A stretch of DNA of 15,498 nt from Massilia sp. (GTDB lineage Bacteria; Pseudomonadota; Gammaproteobacteria; Burkholderiales; Burkholderiaceae_D). Positions 1 through 6,957 of this stretch are shown piece after piece. The stretch's first letter is position 1. The number at the start of each line of letters is the position of its first letter. The notes below the pieces were generated by a model. The model saw only the letters and a list, made by a program, of their open reading frames with translations, was not told the origin of the DNA and did no database searches. A program made the translations under genes and the position numbers. The stretch is from positions 1 to 15,498 of the forward strand of contig DNCF01000130.1 of assembly GCA_003484545.1 (NCBI GenBank), written 5' to 3'.

Positions 1-465
1 TCAACGCCAGCGGCGCCCGGCATGCTGCTCCAGGGTCCGCCACTGGTCGCGCGCGGCGAACTGGAGGCGGCGTGTGCGCAGGGCCGAGCGGATCGACATC
101 AGGAGCACTTCGCGCGAGGTCGGCCGTTCGACCAGCGTGATGTTGCCGATCCGCGCCAGGCGCGCGAAACGGTTGCTGTCGACCCTGGACAAGTCCGGGC
201 CCGCCAGCGTCAGCAGCGGCAGGTCGGACCATGCCGGCTGACGCCGCAGGCTGGCGTCCAGGCCTTCCAGCGAACAGCGGTCCAGCCCTTCCTCGGTGAT
301 GATGGCGCACCAGGCCTGTTCGTCCAGGCAGGCATAGAAACCGGCGGCGTCGGCGCATGCGCGCATCTCGACGCCTTCGTCTTCCAGCATGCGGCCGAGC
401 GCAGCGGCGTCGCCGTCGACCGGCGCGAACACGACGACGCGGGCGGTGCCGGCCTCAGGTCTCAA
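1..465 (-). CDS. Stand-alone pseudo-receiver (REC-like) protein, KaiC-linked
   Basis: About 154 residues, complete, with its TGA stop at the first three bases of the window. I start it at a TTG (465) because this overlaps the KaiC-like stop by only 11 bp and has a GGGAG-type ribosome site 9 nt upstream; an ATG at 528 would need a 74-bp overlap. Residues 9-130 have the alternating strand/helix pattern of a response-regulator receiver, but the position expected for the phosphoacceptor Asp reads IITEEGL (residues 55-61) and the conserved Lys before the last helix is Arg in LVERPTS (111-117), so phosphorylation is unlikely. A charged helix with coiled-coil character follows (118-154). It resembles the N-terminal module of large hybrid histidine kinases (PWSDLP-type core, then RSALRTRR), so it could be a kinase cut short or a genuine single-domain partner of KaiC. 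Translational coupling to the upstream gene is likely. Confidence 0.72.
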   Translation of the reverse strand: MRPEAGTARVVVFAPVDGDAAALGRMLEDEGVEMRACADAAGFYACLDEQAWCAIITEEGLDRCSLEGLDASLRRQPAWSDLPLLTLAGPDLSRVDSNRFARLARIGNITLVERPTSREVLLMSIRSALRTRRLQFAARDQWRTLEQHAGRRWR

Positions 466-1900
466 GGTTCGCCACTCCCACCTCGTCCACCGGCACGCCG
501 ATGCGTCCGCCGATCTCGATGCCGGCATCGGTCAGGCGCAGTTCGCGCACGTCATGCTCGTGACGGCCATCGCGCCGTTTCAGGGCGCAGATCGCCTTGT
601 GGACCACGTTGTCGTGCTCGTAGTAGCGCAAGGAGATGATGTTGTCGGTGATGATGCTCAGCGCATCCGGTTCCTTCGAGGTATCGAGGCGGGCCGAATG
701 GGCGCCGATGATGATCGAGGTCACGTTCATGTTGCTCAGGTACGAGAACAGCTCGTTCATCTGCAGCAGCAGCGACTTCTCTTCCCGGATCACGTCGAGG
801 TAGGAATTGATGCAGTCGATGATGATGAGGCGCGCGCCCCGGTCCTCGACGATACGTCGGACGCTCCAGATGAATTCGCCGGGCGAGATGCGCGAGGGAT
901 TGACGCGGCGCAGGTGGAAGCGGCGCCGCTCCTCGGAAGCGGCATCCTGGTGCATGTGCTCGACCATGCGCGAGCGCAGGGTGCTCTCGGATTCGTCGAA
1001 GCTGAAGTAGCCGACGTGGCAGCCGCTCTGCACCGCGGACAAGGCGTATTGCAGGGCCACGGTCGATTTGCCGACGCCCGAAGGGCCGACGATCATGGTC
1101 GAACTGCCGGCGGTGAGCGCGCCGCCGACCAGGCGGTCGAGATTGGCGACGTTGCTGGCGATGTCGAGGGCATCGTCGTCGCGCTGGTGCTCCTGCGCGA
1201 TCAGGCTGGGGAAGACCAGAATCTCGCTCTTCTGGATCGCGTAGTCGTGCCAGCCGCTCTGGAAGTCGCCGCCGCGCAGCTTGACGACGCGCATGCGCCG
1301 GCGCGCGGCACCGAAGCTGCGCTCGAGCTGCTCGAGCGTGACCACGCCGTGCACGGCGCTCTGCAACTCGTACTCGCGGCCGTCGGCCGTCAGGTCGTCG
1401 AGCATCATGACCGTGGCCCCGAGCGCGGACAACCGCTGGCGCAGGTCGATGATCTGGCGCCGGTAATGCGCGCTGTCGCGTGCCAGCAGGCGCACCTCGA
1501 CCATCGAGTCGATGACGACGTGCACGGCGCCGCTGGCGGTGATGGTGTCGGCGATGCGGCTCACCAGTGCGGACAATTCGGTGTCGGTCGGCAGCAGGAT
1601 CGTCTGTGCGGACGCCGCCTCCGGCGGCAAGGGCATGATTTCCTCGATGTCGATGCCGTCGAGGGACCAGCCGTGGCTGTTCGCGGTCGCCAGCAGCTCG
1701 ACGCGGCTTTCGGACAAGGTGACATACAGGCAGCGCTGGCCCAGCGATGCGGCATGGATCAGGTAACGCAGGCCCAGGGTGGTCTTCCCGGTGCCGGGCC
1801 GGCCTTCGATCAGGTGGACCCGCTGGCGGATCAGGCCGCCACGCAGGATGGCATCCAGCTCGGGAATGCCGGTGGGAACACGTTCAATATCGAGATTCAT
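455..1900 (-). CDS. KaiC-like two-domain RecA-fold ATPase
   Basis: 481 residues, close to the usual length of KaiC-family proteins. The protein has two RecA/KaiC domains. CI (about 1-240) carries Walker A GRPGTGKT (33-40) and a Walker B-like VVIDS (128-132). CII (about 245-470) carries Walker A GPSGVGKS (272-279) and LIIIDCINS (358-366). The strand that ends in the Glu-Glu pair in cyanobacterial KaiC reads TLSES (61-65) in CI and FDES (301-304) in CII, so one acidic residue is changed in each. The segment equivalent to the KaiC phosphosites reads LSIITDNI (414-421): Ser431 of KaiC is kept as Ser415 and Thr432 becomes Ile416. Non-cyanobacterial KaiC homologues act in stress or signalling outputs and are often next to histidine kinases. 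Here the gene is first in a two-gene unit with the overlapping pseudo-receiver. The family call is firm; a clock role is not supported, since no kaiA or kaiB is present. Confidence 0.93.
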   Translation of the reverse strand: MNLDIERVPTGIPELDAILRGGLIRQRVHLIEGRPGTGKTTLGLRYLIHAASLGQRCLYVTLSESRVELLATANSHGWSLDGIDIEEIMPLPPEAASAQTILLPTDTELSALVSRIADTITASGAVHVVIDSMVEVRLLARDSAHYRRQIIDLRQRLSALGATVMMLDDLTADGREYELQSAVHGVVTLEQLERSFGAARRRMRVVKLRGGDFQSGWHDYAIQKSEILVFPSLIAQEHQRDDDALDIASNVANLDRLVGGALTAGSSTMIVGPSGVGKSTVALQYALSAVQSGCHVGYFSFDESESTLRSRMVEHMHQDAASEERRRFHLRRVNPSRISPGEFIWSVRRIVEDRGARLIIIDCINSYLDVIREEKSLLLQMNELFSYLSNMNVTSIIIGAHSARLDTSKEPDALSIITDNIISLRYYEHDNVVHKAICALKRRDGRHEHDVRELRLTDAGIEIGGRIGVPVDEVGVANLET

Positions 1901-2117
1901 GGCTGCCTTTGCGTAAGAATGATGGTTCGCTCCAGCTAACGATCAATGTATGTCATGACATTCTAGTTCATGCACCTTGAATTTGTTATTCTTGTAATAA
2001 CAATGGTGCGCGGCAATAAAATGCCTGGCGCGGCACACATCGGGGATGGGACTGCCGCTACAATGCGGCATCATGCCGGCACCGGCCGGGACAGCATCCA
2101 GGGCTTCGGCACACACG
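1901..2117. promoter_or_regulatory. Divergent intergenic region kaiC-like / ATPase with two dyads
   Basis: This AT-richer gap separates two divergent genes and must hold both promoters. It contains a perfect 12-bp palindrome ATGTCATGACAT (1950-1961) and a perfect 8-bp inverted repeat, TTGTTATT (1983-1990) with AATAACAA (1996-2003), separated by 5 nt. A TAGAAT hexamer on the minus strand (1960-1965) could be the -10 of the kaiC-like gene and abuts the palindrome, but I see no convincing -35. On the plus strand TACAAT (2059-2064) lies 54 bp before the ATPase ATG, also without a good -35. The symmetric elements look like operators; the binding protein is not identifiable. Confidence 0.45.
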
Positions 2118-2858
2118 ATGAAAACGCGCCCCTACCTCTCCGACATCAGCCTCAAGCCCTCGGCCCAGGCCCAGGCCGGCAGGTTTCCGTTCTCCCTGCC
2201 GGTGGTGCGCTCGCTGGGCCACCTGGCCCTGCATCCGCAGGTGACCTTCTTTGTCGGCGAGAACGGCTCGGGCAAGTCCACGCTGCTGGAAGCGATCGCG
2301 GTGGCGATGGGTTTCAATGCCGAGGGCGGCAGCCGCAACTTCCGTTTCGCCACCCGTGAATCGCATTCGAGCCTGCACGAGCACCTGCGCCTGGCGCGCG
2401 GCATCACGCTGCCGCGCGACGGCTTCTTCCTGCGCGCGGAAAGCTTCTTCAACGTCAGTACCGAGATCGAGCGGCTGGACCGCGACGGCCCCGGTCTCCT
2501 CGCTTCCTACGGCGGCAAGGCGCTGCACGAGCAGTCGCACGGCGAGGCCTTCCTGAGCCTGTTCATGGAGCGATTCAGAGGCAACAGCTTCTACGTCCTC
2601 GACGAACCCGAAGCCGCCCTCTCCCCGCAGCGCCAGCTCGCCATGCTCAGCCGCCTGCACGACCTGGTCCAGGACGGCAGCCAGTTCCTGATCGCGACCC
2701 ATTCGCCGATCCTGATGGCCTACCCGCACGCATGGATCTACGAATGCGGCGCGCAAGGAATCCGCAAGGTGGCGTACGAGGACACCGAGCACTACCGCGT
2801 GATGCACGACTTCATCGCCAACCCGCAGCGCATGCTGAAGGTGCTGCTGGAACCGTGA
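2118..2858 (+). CDS. COG3910-type predicted ATPase (ABC/AAA fold)
   Basis: 246 residues from the ATG at 2118, chosen because homologues I recall begin MKTRPYL; upstream ATGs at 2046 and 2073 would add unalignable sequence, and none of the starts has a strong ribosome site. The ABC-ATPase elements are in order: Walker A GENGSGKS (47-54), signature-like HEQSHGEAFL (137-146), Walker B FYVLDEPEAALS (158-169) and switch histidine in IATHSP (192-197). There are no membrane segments, so it is a soluble cytoplasmic ATPase and not a standard transporter subunit. Members of this group are widespread and poorly characterised. It is monocistronic and convergent with the acetyltransferase, with 13 bp between the stops. 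The ATPase fold is certain; the biological role is unknown. Confidence 0.9.
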   Translation: MKTRPYLSDISLKPSAQAQAGRFPFSLPVVRSLGHLALHPQVTFFVGENGSGKSTLLEAIAVAMGFNAEGGSRNFRFATRESHSSLHEHLRLARGITLPRDGFFLRAESFFNVSTEIERLDRDGPGLLASYGGKALHEQSHGEAFLSLFMERFRGNSFYVLDEPEAALSPQRQLAMLSRLHDLVQDGSQFLIATHSPILMAYPHAWIYECGAQGIRKVAYEDTEHYRVMHDFIANPQRMLKVLLEP

Positions 2859-2871
2859 ATTCCGCCGGCGG

Positions 2872-3318
2872 CTAACGCAAACGGATCTCCGCCACCATCT
2901 CCTGGTTGCAGTCGATGCCGATCTCCACGAAACCGAAGCTCTTGTAGAAGGCGCTGGCGCGCGCGTTGTGCGGGTGGTAGCAGATGTTGATGACCTCGAC
3001 GTCCGGCGCCGCCTTGATCTCTTCGAGCAGGAGTTCCATCGCGCGCCGGCCGATGCCCTGCGACTGCAACGGGAAGTCGACCATGAAGCGGTAGATGCCG
3101 TAGTAGCCGGGCCGGCCGTCGTCGGCGCGGTTGTACATCGCAAAGCCGACCGGACGCTCGTCCTGGTAGATCGCGCGCGGCACGAGGCAGTCATGAAACT
3201 TCGCCTGCGCGATCGAATAGGCGTTCGTGTGCAGCAGGTCGCGCTGGTGCGCGGGCAGCTCCATGTCCATCAGCGTCTCGAAGTTTTCTTCGGTGACGTC
3301 GCGCAGAGTGATCGTCAT
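2872..3318 (-). CDS. GNAT family N-acetyltransferase (diamine/polyamine type)
   Basis: 148 residues from the ATG at 3318. The start is set by the preceding gene: the glucokinase/HexR stop ends 4 bp before it, which suggests translational coupling. The GNAT fold is visible as an N-terminal MTITLRDVTEEN strand/helix, a central strand YYGIYRFMVD (72-81), the acetyl-CoA pyrophosphate loop Q85-S-Q-G-I-G90-R-R, and a C-terminal SAFYKSFGF (122-130) whose Tyr125 sits where the general acid lies in this family. The pattern (NAYSIAQA, RFMVD, QGIGRRAM, FYKSFGF) resembles SpeG/PaiA-like spermidine or diamine acetyltransferases, but the substrate cannot be read from sequence. It is the last gene of the minus-strand series. 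Confidence 0.88.
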   Translation of the reverse strand: MTITLRDVTEENFETLMDMELPAHQRDLLHTNAYSIAQAKFHDCLVPRAIYQDERPVGFAMYNRADDGRPGYYGIYRFMVDFPLQSQGIGRRAMELLLEEIKAAPDVEVINICYHPHNARASAFYKSFGFVEIGIDCNQEMVAEIRLR

Positions 3319-3322
3319 GGTG

Positions 3323-5176
3323 TTACACGTCCAGGTGCGAAATGAGCAGCTTGCGCTTCTCGATATCGCCATCCTGCTCGGCCTGGGCGCCGAGCGAGAT
3401 CCCGACCGCCATGATGTCGATGAGGAGCAGCTGCAGGATGCGCGAGATCATCGACAGGAAGGTGGTGCTGTCCTCGGTGTGGTCGACCGCCAGGCAGACG
3501 TTGGCTTTCTTCGCCAGCGCCGACTTGCTGCTGGTGATGGCGATCACGCTGGCGCCGGCATGGCGCGCGGCATCCACCGCCGCCAGCAGCTCGGGCGCCT
3601 GGCCCGCCGTCGAGATCGCGACCACCACGTCGTTGGGTTTGAGCAGTTCGGCCGCCAGCTGGAACAGGTGGGCGTCGCCGTGCGCCGTGGTCGGGATGCG
3701 GAAGCGGAAGAATTTGTGCTGGCCGTCGAGCGCCACCACGCGCGCATTGCCCATCGCGTAGAACTCGACCTTGTTCGCGCGGCGCAGCATCTCGATGGCG
3801 CGGTCGATCGCGTGCACGTCGAGCCCGTCGCGGAACTTCAGGATGGCGGAGACCGTGTTGTCGATCACCTTGGCCGACAAATCGTGGGTGCTGTCGCTCA
3901 TGCGCACCTGGCTGTGGCGCACCGGGATCGAGCCGGTCAGGCTGCCGGCGAACTTCAGCTTGAATTCGGCCAGGCCCTGGAAGCCGAGCGAGCGGCAGAA
4001 GCGGATCACGGTGGGCTGGCTCACGTCCGCCAGGCGCGCGATCTCGGCGATCGGCTCGGACAGGACTTTCCTCGGATGCTCCAGCACCAGGGCGGCCACC
4101 CGCTGCTCGGCCGGCGACAGTTCGTGCTGCAGGTGCTGGACGCGCTCCATCAGCGTGTTCGCGCCGCTGCGCCCGCGCAGGTGTTCGGACAAGATCGTCG
4201 ACACGCCGCGCAGCGCCGGGTTCGGCGTCATGATGACGTAGGTCGGGATCGCGGCCAGGTAATCGCTGAAGCGTCCTTTCGCTTCGAAGCGGGCGCGGAA
4301 CGGCGACGTCGCGAACCACTGCGCGATGCGCGGCACGATGCCGCCGCCGATGAAGATGCCGCCGAAGGCGCCCAGCGTCACCGCCAGGTTGGCCGCCGCG
4401 CCGCCGAGCATGCCGGCGAAGCATTCGAGCACTTCCAGGCAGAGCGCGTCCTTGTCCTCGAGCGCGCAGGCGACGATCTCGGCCGCAGTACGGGCCGGCG
4501 CATCCACGCCGTTGCGCTCGGCCAGCGCGCGGTAGACCAGCTCCATGCCGGGACCGGACAGGATGCGCTCGTTCGAGACGTGCGGCCACTCGCGCCAGGC
4601 GTACTGCAGGATCGCGAACTCGCGCTCGTCGCTTGGTGCGAAGTTCACGTGACCGCCTTCGCTGCCGAGGGTGATGAAGCCGTCCGCGGTCGGGATCACG
4701 CCCGATACGCCGAGACCAGTGCCGGCGCCGAGCACGCCCGCCACCGCATGCGGCGCCGGCTTGCCGCCGCCGACCTGCAGCACGTCGTCGGCGCCGAGGC
4801 CAGGGAGCGCCATCGCCAGCGCGGTGAAGTCGTTGACGATCAGGAGGGTCGACCAGCCCATGGTCCTGCGCACCTCGTCGGTGGAGAACTGCCAGTCGCG
4901 GTTGGTCATGCGCACCAGGTCGCCGCTGATCGGGTTGGCCATCGCAAAGGCCGCGTGCGCGATGCGTTCGCCGCCATGCTCGCCGAGATAGGCGGTCAAG
5001 AGCGGGACGATGCCGCCGTAGTCGTCGCAGCGCAGGACCGCGGTCTGGCGCAGCACGCCGGGCGCCGTCTCGAGCGCAAAGCGGGCATGGGTGGCGCCGA
5101 TGTCGGCCAGCAGGCGCGGACCGTCGGCGTAGGAAGCACGGCTGTTCTTGTGTTCGTTATCTGGTACGGTGCTCAT
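3323..5176 (-). CDS. glk: Bifunctional glucokinase / RpiR-HexR family transcriptional regulator
   Basis: 617 residues from the ATG at 5176; a longer in-frame version to 5263 reads through probable promoter DNA. Residues 20-335 form a complete bacterial glucokinase (ATP-dependent glucose to glucose-6-phosphate): phosphate loop LLADIGATHARFAL (22-35), NPISGD (81-86), TNRDW (91-95), VNDFTALA with catalytic Asp116, GAGTGLGVSG (150-159), EGGHVNFAP (173-181) and GGIFIGGGIVPR (272-283). Residues 340-410 are an RpiR-type helix-turn-helix (IAEIARLADVSQPTVIRFCRSL), and 465-595 are a SIS sugar-phosphate-binding domain with ISTAGQAPE (521-529). HexR proteins repress sugar-catabolism genes and are released by KDPG. 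The glk-HexR fusion is known in betaproteobacteria such as Burkholderia. The usual Entner-Doudoroff neighbours zwf, edd and eda are absent from this window. Confidence 0.94.
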   Translation of the reverse strand: MSTVPDNEHKNSRASYADGPRLLADIGATHARFALETAPGVLRQTAVLRCDDYGGIVPLLTAYLGEHGGERIAHAAFAMANPISGDLVRMTNRDWQFSTDEVRRTMGWSTLLIVNDFTALAMALPGLGADDVLQVGGGKPAPHAVAGVLGAGTGLGVSGVIPTADGFITLGSEGGHVNFAPSDEREFAILQYAWREWPHVSNERILSGPGMELVYRALAERNGVDAPARTAAEIVACALEDKDALCLEVLECFAGMLGGAAANLAVTLGAFGGIFIGGGIVPRIAQWFATSPFRARFEAKGRFSDYLAAIPTYVIMTPNPALRGVSTILSEHLRGRSGANTLMERVQHLQHELSPAEQRVAALVLEHPRKVLSEPIAEIARLADVSQPTVIRFCRSLGFQGLAEFKLKFAGSLTGSIPVRHSQVRMSDSTHDLSAKVIDNTVSAILKFRDGLDVHAIDRAIEMLRRANKVEFYAMGNARVVALDGQHKFFRFRIPTTAHGDAHLFQLAAELLKPNDVVVAISTAGQAPELLAAVDAARHAGASVIAITSSKSALAKKANVCLAVDHTEDSTTFLSMISRILQLLLIDIMAVGISLGAQAEQDGDIEKRKLLISHLDV

Positions 5177-5310
5177 TTCATGACTGCTGGGATACCTCTG
5201 GAGCCATACAGCATAGCATTGTTTGATTGCTACCAGATGGGTATCTGCGGCCCGGCCCCACATCGCTGCACGGCGGGCGCGCTATCGTCCCAGTAGCCGA
5301 TCACAGGCTC
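5177..5310 (-). promoter_or_regulatory. Candidate glk promoter with weak HexR-like site
   Basis: The gap between the lipoprotein stop and the glk ATG. On the minus strand an extended -10, TGC-TATGCT, is seen (hexamer at 5210-5215) about 34 bp before the ATG; no good -35 is present. Immediately upstream lies TGGTAGCAATCAAACAA (5219-5235 on the minus strand), which matches the repeat in the divergent transporter promoters (TTGTAGCAAAATAACAT) at 12 of 17 positions. This would suit autoregulation by the fused HexR domain, but the match is weak and could be chance. No terminator with a U-tract is seen for the lipoprotein gene here. Confidence 0.3.
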
Positions 5311-6171
5311 CTAGCCCTCCCTCTTCGGCTCACAGGAGTAGGAACGTTCCTGTTCGTGGAACACGGTCACGCTGGTCAGCGTACCCGCGCCGTCATATCC
5401 GAGGCCGATCGTCTGCTTGTCCGGCATGATCAGGGTCAGCGACATCGTACGGCCGGCATCGTCGAAGGTGAACATCTCGGTCTCCGCGCCCGTGATGTCG
5501 AACTTCGTGCCGCCGATCTTCAACACATCGCCGTCGATCTCGACATCGGTGTCGCGGCGCACCAGCAGGTTCGTGGTGTCGAGGCAACTGACCGTCTGCG
5601 TCTTCGCGCCGAGGAGGCCCGAGAACACGGCGCGCAGCGGCCTGGCGCTCAGTTTGTCGATGCCGCCGACCTCGCTGCACATGAGGCCGATGTCATCGCG
5701 ATTGATGACGGCACTGCCCTTGCTGCCTTCGGCGGACTGCAGCAACAGGTCGCCGCCCTTGGCTTCGTCGACCGAAAACATGAACATCGCGCCGTAGCCA
5801 CCGTCCTTCTCGCGTTGGCGCGTCAGCATGACCTTCCTGGCCTCGCGGAAATCGAGTTCCATGCCGCTGGAGGATGCCTTGCCGTCGGCGCCGACCTTGA
5901 TCGTGGCATCCATCTTGCGCAGGTCGGGCTTGCGCATGCAGGCGCCGCTGTAATCGCCGGCCACGAGCGGACCGACCACCTTCCAGTAATCGACTGTTGG
6001 TGCCGGTGGCGCCTCCTCGGCCTGGATGTCGGTCTCGACCTGTTCGCCGCCCTCTGCCTGCGCCTGCGCCTGGGTTTCGTCTGCGTCAGCGGATTCGTCC
6101 TTGTCCTTGCTGCAGGCAACCAGCAGGAGGGAAAGCGTGAGGGCGGACAGCAATGCGGTGCGGCGAATCAT
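5311..6171 (-). CDS. Putative lipoprotein of unknown function
   Basis: 286 residues from the ATG at 6171, preceded by GGAG 6 nt upstream. The N-terminus is a classic lipoprotein signal: MIRR, a hydrophobic stretch, then lipobox LVAC with Cys20. A 35-40-residue linker rich in Asp, Glu, Gln and Ala follows (21-60), as is common between the lipid anchor and the folded domain. The rest (60-286) is a predicted soluble beta-rich domain with four cysteines (78, 165, 196, 280) that could form disulfides in the periplasm. Ser21 after the lipidated Cys, rather than Asp, suggests outer-membrane sorting by the Lol rule known for Enterobacteria. I do not recognise the family. Neighbours give no clear functional clue. 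Confidence 0.82.
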   Translation of the reverse strand: MIRRTALLSALTLSLLLVACSKDKDESADADETQAQAQAEGGEQVETDIQAEEAPPAPTVDYWKVVGPLVAGDYSGACMRKPDLRKMDATIKVGADGKASSSGMELDFREARKVMLTRQREKDGGYGAMFMFSVDEAKGGDLLLQSAEGSKGSAVINRDDIGLMCSEVGGIDKLSARPLRAVFSGLLGAKTQTVSCLDTTNLLVRRDTDVEIDGDVLKIGGTKFDITGAETEMFTFDDAGRTMSLTLIMPDKQTIGLGYDGAGTLTSVTVFHEQERSYSCEPKREG

Positions 6172-6198
6172 GAGTGGCTCCAATGGATGAGAGCCCTC

Positions 6199-6228
6199 AC
6201 GCTAGCACAGTAATTATCTTTTTTTCAA
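6199..6228 (-). promoter_or_regulatory. Candidate promoter of the lipoprotein gene
   Basis: On the minus strand a TTGAAA -35 (6223-6228) and a TAGCGT -10 (6199-6204) are separated by 18 nt. They would start transcription roughly 20 nt before the lipoprotein ATG, leaving just enough leader for the GGAG ribosome site. The -10 matches the consensus at only three positions, so this is tentative. Confidence 0.25.
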
Positions 6229-6250
6229 TGCGACGCGAATAATCGTGCTA
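6203..6250. repeat. Imperfect inverted repeat, TAGCAC...GTGCTA
   Basis: TAGCACagtAATTAT (6203-6217) is mirrored by ATAATcGTGCTA (6239-6250), with a two- to three-base asymmetry inside the arms and a loop containing an eight-T run (6219-6225 region). It fills most of the short gap between the truncated RlmI-like gene and the lipoprotein. It may be a weak transcription stop or a scar at the breakpoint of the truncated gene. Confidence 0.35.
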
Positions 6251-6265
6251 CCGGCGGCGGGACCT

Positions 6266-6901
6266 TCAACGCGGATACACGAATCCCGTCCGGATATCCA
6301 TCGGCACCAGCTTGCCGCCCTCGCGCACCATCAGCCGCTGCGGCGGCTCCTCGCCTGCCAGCGCGCGCCAGAAGACGGGCAGGCCTTCGCCCTTGCGCAG
6401 CAACTCGTCGGTGCGTTCGAACACGTTGTTGCAGCCGGTGGCCTTGATCAGCGCCTGCACGACAGCGACCTTCCACAGGTCGACGCCGGCGGCGTTGAAC
6501 TGGCAGACCAGGTAGCCGGTGGCGCCGCCATAACCGTGCACCAGCAGGCCCGGCAAGCCGTCCTGTTCGCCATCGACCAGTTGCACCAGCGCCTGCGGAT
6601 CGGCGTCCCGCAGCGTATCGGCGCGGCGCTCGACGGCGGCCTGCACGCGCCGCTTGACCAGCGCGTGGTCGACCGGTTCGTCCTCGCGCAGGGTCCAGAC
6701 GCGGGCGGCGATCTGCGACTTGGCGTTGTAGGCGGCGCGCGCCAGGAAGCGGCGCGACGAAGACTGCACGATCGCCGTGGCGCCCGGCTTGTTGCGTTCC
6801 TGCGGCTTGCCGTCGACCTTCTCGATGGCGGACAGGTAGATCCAGGGATCGCCGGCAAGGATGCTTTTTTCCTTGCCCTGTTTGATGGTGATGATGAGCA
6901 T
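6266..6901 (-). pseudogene. Truncated RlmI-like 23S rRNA m5C methyltransferase (N-terminal half only)
   Basis: 211 residues align by eye with the first half of RlmI-type SAM-dependent methyltransferases (about 396 residues in E. coli): the N-terminal PUA-like domain (KQGKEKSILAGDPWIY, 7-22; ARVWTLREDEPVDHA, 66-80), then DGEQDGLPGLLV (110-121), NVFERTDELLRKGEGLP (159-175) and VPMDIRTG (199-206). In intact enzymes this is followed by GHKTGYYLDQRD and then the whole Rossmann methyltransferase domain with its catalytic cysteines. Here the frame ends five residues later (FVYPR, TGA at 6266) and only 94 bp remain before the next gene, so the SAM-binding and catalytic parts are gone. Codon use looks normal and the remaining frame is intact, which suggests a recent loss or a retained RNA-binding fragment. 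A full-length rlmI elsewhere in the genome would explain tolerance. Confidence 0.75.
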
Positions 6902-6917
6902 GTGGGGCTTTCGTTTT

Positions 6918-6949
6918 CAGGGGCGGGATGATACAGCAAGCCGCCCCTG
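6918..6949. repeat. Intercistronic hairpin, 9-bp perfect stem
   Basis: CAGGGGCGG (6918-6926) and CCGCCCCTG (6941-6949) form a perfect 9-bp stem with a 14-nt loop. It begins 8 nt after the alpha/beta hydrolase stop on the minus strand and ends 16 nt before the RlmI-like ATG. No U-run follows in the minus-strand RNA, so it is more likely an mRNA-stabilising or attenuating structure than an efficient intrinsic terminator. Confidence 0.5.
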
Positions 6950-6957
6950 CCCTTTGC

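Noticed and set aside
455..1900. A circadian clock (kai) system
   Set aside because: Only a KaiC-like protein is present; no KaiA or KaiB homologue is seen and the dual phosphosite is not conserved.
389..1939. A 516-codon plus-strand frame opposite the kaiC-like gene
   Set aside because: Antisense shadow of a clear two-domain ATPase; no recognisable motif and no ribosome site.
2862..2871. CCGCCGGCGG palindrome between the convergent ATPase and GNAT genes as a bidirectional terminator
   Set aside because: It has no loop and no T-run on either side; such GC palindromes are common by chance at this base composition.
3227..5296. A 689-codon plus-strand frame opposite glk-hexR
   Set aside because: It is antisense to a gene with all catalytic motifs, and its composition (Arg, Ala, His, Asp, Val rich and low complexity) is typical of GC-rich shadow frames.
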